From contig JAWPHD010005106.1 of NCBI GenBank assembly GCA_037043455.1, positions 1 through 64,000 of the forward strand: a DNA stretch of 64,000 bases. The letters are read 5' to 3'. How positions within the stretch are numbered: position 1 is the stretch's first letter; each line of letters begins with the position of its first letter. The notes beneath the pieces were generated by a model that ran no database searches, was not told where the DNA came from, and saw nothing but the letters and a program-made list of their open reading frames with translations. This DNA comes from Cyrtodaria siliqua (lineage: Eukaryota; Mollusca; Bivalvia; Adapedonta; Hiatellidae). Both the position numbers and the translations under genes were made by a program. This document shows, in pieces, positions 12,037 through 24,000 of the stretch.

Positions 12037-15000
12037 ACAGGTATAATGAACTTGGCTGCACATTTTATTGATTTAACTGATGATTAGCGATTATCATGTT
12101 TACACCTGAATTCTTGTTCTTTACTGCATTCCTTGCATTCTAACTAAGATTTCATTATATCAGTACTATATATATATATATAATAACATCAATACCCTTA
12201 AATTAAATTAAATAAATTAACCCGATATATCAGTAAAAGTATGCTCTTCTCAGTTTGGATGAACATGCATGCATTTCAAGAAATGTATGTGAAACTTGTG
12301 TTTACTTACTGGTCCTTTGGGATCATCAAGCCCAATATTTGTGGATTTAAAGTAGAAGGTGCTAGGAGGCGTGAGCGGTGTTGCACTTCACATTACCTCT
12401 CATGAACAGACTCAATAAAAGCGAGTCTGCTACTTTTATCTCTTGTTTGTGTTTGTTGCTTCCAAGGGATCAATGTCTCAGTATTTATTAACGCCTCATT
12501 GTTGATGGCGTTTATTAACGCCTCATTGTTGATGGCGTTTATTAACGCCTCATTGTTGATGGCGATAAACAGTGTGTAATGTTTATGCCGTAATAAAGAA
12601 TTGTTATACTATACGGAGTCAATCAAGAAAGCGAGAATTCAATGAATAATCCACCTTAATACGAATAGTACATTGCTGTAAACGTTTACGTCATAAATGT
12701 GTTAAAACGTCATAACTTTTAGTTTCGAAGCAACTGTTAAATGTTTGACATTCATGAGAAATTCCAGAAAATCAGCAACTAACAATCTTGTGTTTTGCCA
12801 TTCAACACCAAGCGTTTTGTTCAACTTAATTCCTTTTGCAATCTTTGTTTCGCTCTTTTTTTATTTTGATGAAGGAACGTTTCAAAGATGTCACTGCTTT
12901 TATTTTGATGAAGGAACGTTTCAAAGATGTCACTGCTTTTATTTTGATGAAGGAACGTTTCAAAGGTGTCACTGCTTCAGTAATACATACATTTTGTATA
13001 GTTAAAACATGTTTTGCTAATTTGTCATTTCAACTTTTTGAATATTTCCAAAAAATGTTGAGCACGCTTTCTTTTTTTATTCAATATATAGAGGATCTTA
13101 AACGAGTTCCCATTTCATATAAGATTTATGAAACGAGTTATGAATTAATTTAATTTTAACCAGCCTTTTGGCGAGTTAAAATTAAAAATTAATTCATAAC
13201 GAGTTTCATAAGTCTTATATGGAATGGGAACGAGTTTAAGATCTTTTTTATCACATAACATTGTAATCAAATTAGTAAAAATTAATGCAGATGGACATAG
13301 AACCGCCACGACATCAGACACACTTTAGCGCCAAAACGTCATAACATATGTGCCGTCATAATGTCGCGTCTCGCACATAACGTTGCGTATAAAATAGTTC
13401 GTGTTTTACCTCTTTACAAAATAGCAGTTTACGCCAACTTTTTAACAAACCAACAACAATGTTTTGAATAACGTGCATTATTTTTATAAGCTGTCACAAA
13501 TAATAAGTTTATGACTCAGATCTGTGTGAATTTGTAATAAATAAAATAGTTTCAGTTAACAAACTTGCGTAGTGTTACAGTTTAACTCAACCAATCAAAA
13601 TCGTTCCAGGTTGTATTACACGTATGTCATACAATAGAGTTCGACACTGCTAACAAGGGACGTTATGTGATAAATATACTTACGGTTGAATCCACTATTT
13701 GCGTGCCATTGTCTAACGTATAGGTCACCCTAAATAGCAATATGTAAACAGGGTTCTTCAGGCCTACACTGCCCAAATGTCCTGACTGTGGAAACGTTAT
13801 TTTGATCAACACAAATTCACCTGGTAATTCAAAGGGATTCGGCGAAAACGGTCTGCAAATACATTAACAACATGTAGACATTTTCCATACAGTGTCTACC
13901 TGATATTTTGAAATAATACGAACTATGTATTGTTTTAAACATATTTATTTTACATCGATTGCAAAACAAGTTCTTGCAACTTATATTAATCACTACTGAT
14001 GGATTCCCGGGTAGAACCAGTGCTTAGCAATGTGGATTAATTAATCTTGCGCAAGGATAAATAGCATGGCCATGCCGAGGATAGAACCCACGACCTTTCG
14101 ATCTAGAGTACAGCGCTCTACCACTAGACCACATACTCTACTATGTACTGAAGTAGTTTTATAGGTTTCCTTGACAGTTCCTTGCGGTTCATTCAATAAA
14201 TTGAATGTTTTATTATGAATATCAATGTTCAGGAATAGTCTCAATATGTTGTTCTGGAAACATAGACGTATAACCCCTCCACACCCAACCTCCAATCCCC
14301 TCTACCCCTAATCTTAAATGTCAATGACCCCTCAGCAGTTTTCTAGAGAGGGAAAGCTTTCAAGAAGCGCATATTGCTAATAATATGTAAGTGAATATTA
14401 TTTCGAATTTCATTTTGAAAAATGACAAACTGGAAAGCTTGGAAAATATTGCAACGGACACATTTGGATGTCGTATACTTCATGTACAACAATAGGTAAT
14501 GTGTATTTATTTTATAACGCCTTCCTGACCACGTCGCCCATAGCAAAGCATATACAGAGCTGATACTTATATTCTCACTATAACTCCAGTATCCTCCTGA
14601 GCCAAAGTCAACATAAATTAAAACATAAAATTATAAATGTATTGGTGTTTCGAAAGTGTTTCAAATTAAGAAAATCGACCCTAAAGAATTACTCTTTTGT
14701 TCACCATATTACTTACCGCAGCTTATTTATCTCATTATAGTCGAGTGTTGTACCCATTATGTTGATAGCGTTTGTTGGAATGGTATACGGATTGTCCATA
14801 CCGTTGTACTCAATACAAGGGGGAGTGGTCGTCGTAGATGTTGGCGTCGTAGATGTTGGCGTCGTGATTGCTAAAACACACAGATATTAATGAGCTAATT
14901 AGGTTGTTGGACTCGGTTTTCATGCTGTTGTTCTTTATAATACCGTGTCATTAATAATCGTTTCAAAAGGCGATTTCAATGAAATTCACTTCTTCAAATT

Positions 15001-18000
15001 ATTAACATAGTGTTTTCTATTCGTTTCCATTATTTTCTATTTCCTCAACAAATTCTTCCACGTGCGCTAAACACGCTGAGTGTGCAGCTCCACATGTACA
15101 AGTATATACCGTAAACTTACCATCACAAATTTTGACATCCAGATGAAATGTCGCTCCATATTGTATACCAGCGTTTACCGTTATTATCAGAGTTCTCACG
15201 TTAAATGCATTATAGTACTGTGCCTTCTCTTGGTTACTGTATATCTATCAAAGAGACAAGAGCTTACATAGAGCACATCTGTCAATGAATCAAGAGCTTA
15301 CATAGAGTACATCTGTCAATGAATCAAGAGCTTACATAGAGTACATCTGTCAATGAATCAAGAGCTTACACAGCGTACATCTGTCAATGAATCAAGAGCT
15401 TACATAGAGTACATATGTCAATGAATCAAGAGCTTACATGGAGTACATCTGTCAATGAATCAAGAGCTTACATAGAGTACATATGTCAATGAATCAAGAG
15501 CTTACATGGAGTACATCTGTCAATGAATCAAGAGCTTACATAGAGTACATATGTCAATGAATCAAGAGCTTACATGGAGTACATCTGTCAATGAATCAAG
15601 AGCTTACATAGAGTACATCTGTCAATGAATCATTAGCTTATATAGAGCACATATGTCAATGAATCAAGAGCTTACATGGAGTACATCTGTCAATGAATCA
15701 TTAGCTTATATAGAGCACATATGTCAATGAATCAAGAGCTTACATGGAGTACATCTGTCAATGAATCAAGAGCTTACATAGAGTACATCTGTCAATGAAT
15801 CATTAGCTTATATAGAGCACATATGTCAATGAATCAAGAGCTTACATGGAGTACATCTGTCAATGAATCATTAGCTTATATAGAGCACATATGTCAATGA
15901 ATCAAGAGCTTACATGGAGTACATCTGTCAATGAATCAAGAGCTTACATAGAGTACATCTGTCAATGAATCATTAGCTTATATAGAGCACATATGTCAAT
16001 GAATCAAGAGCTTACATAGAGCACATCTGTCAAAGAGACAAGAGCTTACATAGAGTACATCTGTCAATGAATCAAGAGCTTACATAGAGTACATCTGTCA
16101 ATGAATCAAGAGCTTACATAGAGTACATCTGTCAATGAATCAAGAGCTTACATAGAGTACATCTGTCAATGAATCAAGAGCTTACATAGAGCACATCTGT
16201 CAATGAATCAAGAACTTACATAGAGCACATCTGTCAATGAATCAAGTGCTTACACAGCGTACATCTGTCAATGAATCAAGAGCTTACATAGCATACATAT
16301 GTCAATGAATCAAGAGCTTACACAGCGTACATCTGTCAATGAATCAAGAGCTTACATAGAGTACATATGTCAATGAATCAAGAGCTTACATGGAGTACAT
16401 CTGTCAATGAATCAAGAGCTTACATAGAGTACATATGTCAATGAATCAAGAGCTTACATGGAGTACATCTGTCAATGAATCAAGAGCTTACATAGAGTAC
16501 ATCTGTCAATGAATCATTAGCTTATATAGAGCACATATGTCAATGAATCAAGAGCTTACATGGAGTACATCTGTCAATGAATCAAGAGCTTACATAGAGT
16601 ACATCTGTCAATGAATCAAGAGCTTACATAGAGCACATCTGTCAATGAATCAAGAGCTTACATATAGTACATCTGTCAATGAATCAAGAGCTTACATATA
16701 GTACATCTGTCAATGAATCAAGAGCTTACATAGAGCACATCTGTCAATGAATCAAGAACTTACATAGAGCACATCTGTCAATGAATCAAGTGCTTACACA
16801 GCGTACATCTGTCAATGAATCAAGAGCTTACATAGCATACATATGTCAATGAATCAAGAGCTTACACAGCGTACATCTGTCAATGAATCAAGAGCTTACA
16901 TAGAGTACATATGTCAATGAATCAAGAGCTTACATGGAGTACATCTGTCAATGAATCAAGAGCTTACATAGAGTACATATGTCAATGAATCAAGAGCTTA
17001 CATGGAGTACATCTGTCAATGAATCAAGAGCTTACATAGAGTACATCTGTCAATGAATCATTAGCTTATATAGCGTATATCTGTCAATAAATCAATAGCT
17101 TACATAGAGTACATCTGTCAATGCATCAATAGCTTACATAGAGTCCATCTGTCAATGTATCAAGAGCTTACATAGAGTACATCTGTCAATGAATCATTAG
17201 CTTATATAGCGTATATCTGTCAATAAATCAATAGCTTACATAGAGTACATCTGTCAATGCATCAATAGCTTACATAGAGTACATCTGTCAATGCATCAAG
17301 AGCTTACATAGAGTACATCTGTCAATGAATCATTAGCTTATATAGCGTATATCTGTCAATAAATCAATAGCTTACATAGAGTACATCTGTCAATGCATCA
17401 ATAGCTTACATAGAGTACATCTGTCAATGCATCAATAGCTTACATAGAGTACATCTGTCAATGTATCAAGAGCTTACATAGAGTATATCTGTCAATGAAT
17501 TAAGACCTTACATAGCGTTTATCTCTCAATGAATTAAGAGCTTACATAGTGTATATCTGGCAATGAATTAAGAGCTTACATATAGTATATTTGTCAAAGA
17601 AGTTAGAGCTTACATAGCGTACATGTGTCAATTAATCAAGAGCTTACACAGAGTACATCTGTCAATGAATCAAGAGCTTACATAGAGTACATCTGTCAAT
17701 GAATCAAGAGCTTACATAGTGTACATCTGTCAATGAATTATTAGCTTACATAGCGTATATCTGTCAACAAATCAATAGCTTACATAGAGTGCATCTGTCA
17801 ATGCATCAATAGCTTATATAGAGTACAACTGAATCAAGATCTTACATAGAGTACATCTGTCAATGTATCAAGAGCTGACATAGCGTATATCTGTCAATGA
17901 ATTAAGAGCTTACATAGCGTACATCTGTCAATGAGTTAAGAGCTTACAGAGAGTACATCTGTCAATAAATTAAGAGCTTACTTAGAGTAAATATGTCAAT

Positions 18001-21000
18001 GAATCAAGAACTTACATAGAGTACATCTGTCAAAGAATCAAGAGCTTACATATAGTATATATGTCAATGAATTACATAGAGTACATCTGTCAATGAATCA
18101 AGAGCTTACATATAGTACATCTTTCACTGAATCAATAGCGTGCATAGTGTATATCTGTCAATGAATCAATAGGTTACATAGCATATATCTGTCAATGAAT
18201 CAATAGCTTACATAGAGTACATCAGTCAATGAATTAAGCTTACATAGCGTAAATCTGTCAGTGAATTAAGAGCTTATATAGAGTACATCTGTCAATGAAT
18301 CAAGAGCTAACATAGCGTATATCTGTCAGTGAATTAAGAGCTTATATAGAGTACATCTGTCAATGAATCAAGAGCTTACATAGAGTACATATGTCAATCA
18401 TTCAAGAGCTTACATAGAGTACATCTGTCAATCAATCAAGAGCTTACGTAGAGTACATCTGTCAATAATCATGAGTTAAATACAGTACATGTGTCAACGA
18501 ATCAAGAGCTTACATAGATATCTGTCAATAAATCAAGATCTTACATAGCGTATATCTGTCAATGAATTAAGAGCTTACATAGAGTACATCTGTCAAGGAT
18601 TCAAGAGCTTACATAGAGAACATCTGTCAATGAATCAAGAGCTTACATAGTGTACATCTGTCAAGGATTCAAGAGCTTACATAGAGAACATCTATCAATG
18701 AATCAAGTGCTTACACAGAGTACATCTGTCGATAAATCGAGAGCCTATATAGCGTGTATCTGTCAATGAATCGAGAGCTTACATAGCGGGTATTTGTCAA
18801 TAAATCGAGAGCTTACATAGCGTATATCTGTCAATAAATCGAGAGCTTACATAGCGTATATCTGTCAATGACTCGGGTTCTTACATAGCGTATATCTGTC
18901 AATGAATCATGAGCTTACAAAACGTATATCTGTCAATAGGGCGAGAGCTTACATAGCGTATATCTGTCAATAAACCGACAGCTTACATAACGTATATCTG
19001 TCAATGAATCAAGAGCGTACAAAGTGTATATCTGTTAATGAATCGAGGGCTTACAAAGTGTATATATATCAAAGAGCAACGAGTTGACATTGAGTATATG
19101 CCAATGAGTCAATAGCTGACGCGGAGTATAACTGTCGAAGAGCCAAGTGTTGACATAGCGTATATCTGTCGAAGAGCCAAGTGTTGACATAGCGTATATC
19201 TGTCAAAGGGTCAAGAGCTGATATAGGGTATCTATGTCAAAGAGTCAAGAACAGACACAGGATATAACTGTCAATAGGTCAAGAGCCGACATATGTCAAA
19301 GAACCAAGCAAAGAGCTTACATAGAGAATATCTTTGAAAGGACCACGATCTGACATACTATAGTATATATGTCAAAGCACTAAACGTTTACACACAGCAT
19401 ATGTCAAAGAGCAAAGACTGACTGCAAAGAGTATATTACTTTATTGTCAAAGAGTTAGAAACTGATATAGTTATATCTGTCTAAGAACAAGAGTTGGCAT
19501 GGAGTATAACTGTCAAGGAACAAAGAGTTGACATAGAGTGTATCTGTCAAGGAACAAAATGTTGACATAGAGTGTATCTGTCAAGGAACAAAGAGTTGAC
19601 ATAGAGTGTATTTGTCAAGGAACAAAGAGTTGACATAGAGTGTAACTGTCAAGGAACAAAGAGTTGATATAGAGTGTATCTGTCAAAGAGCCAAGACCTG
19701 ACATAGAGTGTATCTGTCAAAGAGTCAAGACCTGACATAGAGTGTATCTGCCAAAGAGTCATGACCTGACATAGAGTAAACCTGTCAAAGAGCCAAGATC
19801 TGACATAGAGTGTATCTGTCAGAGAACAAGAGACGACATGGAGTATATATGTCAAAGAACAAGAGTTGGCACAGAGTTTATTTGTCAAAGAGCCAGGAAC
19901 TTATATGGCGTATATCTGTCAAACAATCAAGAGTTGACATAGTGTATATCTGTCAAAGATTAAGAGTTGACATGGATTATATACGTCAAGGAACTAAATG
20001 TTGTCAGATTAAATATTTCGAAGTGTAAATAGCTAACATAGAAAAATTCCGTAAAGGCACAAGGAGTTAACATTGAGTATATCTATCAAGGAACCGCCAA
20101 CATCCGCATGTGACTTGAGACAGGTATACAAAGAGCCAACTGTAAAATCATACGTATAAGGTTGACAAATAACAAAAACAGAAAGAAGAGACGCGTGTGT
20201 AGTTGTAACATACAGTATATAGTCCCTCCGCCACATTGCCAAGTGGGGAATAACAACAACTGATCATATCAGCGTGCGTATAAGGTTTTATATTGTATTT
20301 CGAAATATCATCAGCCGGAGGTCCGAACCAGGCTCGATCTAAGAAATGCTGACCATAACACTGTGGCGCTAACTGTTCGCAAAGTGAAACATATCTACAG
20401 TTAATATATGTGTATCTTACCAGAAGACATTTGATTTCGTATATAGTCCGAATTTAACAAGAAAATGAGTCCATGGGACACGTATGCCCCCGCGTTAGTA
20501 TATAAAATATAAAATCTGAGTAATACATGTGCCGTACATATTGACTTAAGTACGTACACTTTTTGGATATTCAGTGCCGTACACATCGACATAAGTACGT
20601 ACACTATTTGGATAGTCAGTGCCGCACACATCAACGAAAGTACTTACACTACTTGTATATTCAGTGCCGCACACATCTACGTAAGTACTTACATTACTTG
20701 GATACTCAATGCCGTACATAGCGACATAAGAACTTACACTATTTGGATATTCAGTGCCGCACACATCGACGTAAGTACTTACACTACTTGGATATTCAGT
20801 GCCGTACACATCGACGTAAGTACTTACACTACTTGCACTACTTGGATATTAAGTGCCGTACACATCGACGTAAGTAAGTACACTACTTGCACAACTTGGA
20901 TATTAAGTGCCGTACACGTCGACGTAAATACTTACACTACTTGCACTACTTGGATGTTAAGTGCCGTACACCTCGACGTAAGTACGTACACTACTTAAAT

Positions 21001-24000
21001 ATTCAGTGTCGTACACTTCGACGTAAGCACTTACACTACTCGGACATCCAATGACGCACACATCGACGGACGTACTTACACAACTTGGATATTCAGTGCC
21101 GTACATATCGACGGACGTACTTACACTACTTGGATATTCAGCGCCGTTCACATTGACAGATGTACTTACACTACTGGGATATTCGGTGCCGTACACAGCG
21201 ACATAAGTACTTACACTATTTGGATATTCAGTGCCGCACACATCGACGTAAGTACTTACACTACTTGCACTACTTGGATATTAAGTGCCGTACACATCGA
21301 CGTAAGTAAGTACACTACTTGCACAATTTGGATATTAAGTGCCGTACACGTCGACGTAAATACTTACACTACTTGCACTACTTGGATGTTAAGTGCCGTA
21401 CACCTCGACGTAAGTACGTACACTACTTAAATATTCAGTGTCGTTCACACCGACGTAAGCACTTACACTACTCGGACATCCAATGACGCACACATCGACG
21501 GACGTACTTACACTACTTGGATATTCAGTGCCGTACATATCGACGGACGTACTTACACTACTTGGATATTCAGCGCCGTTCACATTGACAGATGTACTTA
21601 CACTACTGGGATATTCGGTGCCGTACACAGCGACATAAGTACTTACACTATTTGGATATTCAGTGCCGCACACATCGACGTAAGTACTTACACTACTTGC
21701 ACTACTTGGATATTAAGTGCCGTACACATCGACGTAAGTAAGTACACTACTTGCACAATTTGGATATTAAGTGCCGTACACGTCGACGTAAATACTTACA
21801 CTACTTGCACTACTTGGATGTTAAGTTCCGCATACCTCGACGTAAGTACTTACACCACTTGGATATTCAGTGCCGTACATATCGACGGACGTACTTACAT
21901 AACTTGGATATTCAGCGCCTTACACATCGACGGACGTACTTACACTACTTGGATATTCAGCGCCGTTCACATTGACGGATGTACTTACACTACTGGGATA
22001 TTCGGTGCCGTACACGGCGACATAAGTACTTACACTATTTGGATATTCAGTGCCGCACACATCGACGTAAGTACTTACACTACTTGGATATTAAGTGTCG
22101 TACATATCAACGTAAGTACGTACACTACTTGGATATTCAGTGCCGTACACATCGACGTAAGTACTTACACTACTTGCACTACTTGGATATTAAGTGCCGT
22201 ACACATCGACGTAAGTAAGTACACTACTTGCACAACTTGAATATAAAGTGCCGCATACCTCGACGTAAGTAAGTACACTACTTAAATATTCAGTGTCGTA
22301 CACACCGACGTAAGCACTTACACTACTCGGACATTCAATGACGCACACATCAACGGACGTACTTACACTACTTGGATATTCAGCGCCGTTCACATTGACG
22401 GATGTACTTACACTACTGGGATATTCGGTGACGTACACACTGACGTAAGTACTTGCACTACTTGGATATTAAGTGTCGTACACATCGACGTAAGTACTTA
22501 CACTACTTGGATATTAAGTGCCGTACACACCGACGTCAGTTCTTACACTACTTGGATATTAAGTGCCGTACACATCGACGTAAGTACTAACACTACTTAG
22601 ACATTCAATGACGCACATATCGACATAAGTACTTACACTACTGGGATATTAAGTGTCGTACACATCGACGGACGTACTTACACTACTTGGATATTCAGCG
22701 CCGTATACATCGATGGATGTACTTGCACTACTGGGATATCGGTGCTGTGCACAGCGACATAAGTACTTACACTACTTGGATGTTCAGTGCCGTACGGATC
22801 GACATAAGTACTTACGTAACTGGGATGTTCAATGCCGTACGAATCGACCGAAGTACTTAAACTACTTGGATGTTTAGTGCCGTACAAATCGACACAAGTA
22901 CTTACACTTCTTGGATATCCAGTGCCATACAAATCGACACTACTGGGATAATTAGTGCGCTAGACATCGACATAACTACCTACATTACTTGGATGTTAAG
23001 TGTCGTACACATCGACATACGAGTACTTACACTTCTTGGATATTCAGTGCCGTACAAATCAATTTATTCAGCACTTAATGTCCCAGTAGTGTCTACTGGG
23101 ACATAAGTACTTACATTACTTGGATGTTCAGTGCCGTACAAGTCGAAACTACTGGGATATTTAGTGCGGTACACATCGACATAAGTACTTACATTACTTG
23201 GAGAGTATACTTGTTCGTTAACATCGACATAAGACACTGAGAACGATAGAATATCACTGACGTCCTGCAGACTAACTTCACCCAGCTGTACACCGCCGAC
23301 TGAGTCGAAAGTTATCGTCACTTCAGCAGTCCAATTAGTTATAACAAATATGCTTATGGAAGATGGCCTGGAAGTTAAAACATGGAAACATTAGTTATAC
23401 ATTAAAGAAACTAACAGTCATATAGGTTATAAAAGCGTAAATGAGTAGCCATGCCCCTTCCATAGTGAAATTAGAATGTGACAACCTGTTAAAATCTCAA
23501 GCCTGGTTAGAATTCTGTTAAACTTACTTTGTCATGCAAATAAACATGTCCGCTATTAACATCAACAAGGAAATAGGGGGTTTAATATCTTCTAAGAAAC
23601 ATTTATTCAGCTGTATACTAACCCTGGGTCAAAGGTCAATACTATTTGTACCCCTTGAAATTTCATACCCTGTCTATTTTCACTTCTCAAATTAATATCA
23701 AAAACTGTCAAAATCATGATCAGCTGCATTTTAAAATAACAACAACATGTCCAGAATACAGTTACGGCGAAGAAAGAACAGGAATCTGCACTAAAAAAAA
23801 AGAAAAAAAAGATTAGCACTCTTTAATACAGAACTACTTTCGTCTACACCAGGCGAGCACATGCGACTGATTTAGTGTAATTAAACCTATAACGGTAATA
23901 TTACACTACAAAACCGTTTATCAAAACTTTATACAGGTGTTCAGGTCATATAATTATGTGTATAGACGATCTTACATGAGTACTCGTTCATTATTGAATT

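Noticed and set aside
12745..13153. Short plus frames over the 39-bp repeat
   Set aside because: Repeat artefact in an intron, with no homology.
15245..20030. CRISPR-like regular array
   Set aside because: Units are contiguous with no unique spacers, in a eukaryotic intron.
20546..23106. Frames with [15 protein letters not shown] repeats as a coding extension of exon 15
   Set aside because: Read-through from exon 15 stops at about 23064, and the homologous exon 18 ends at the matching donor. Limited use of one or two units remains possible and is noted as a finding.
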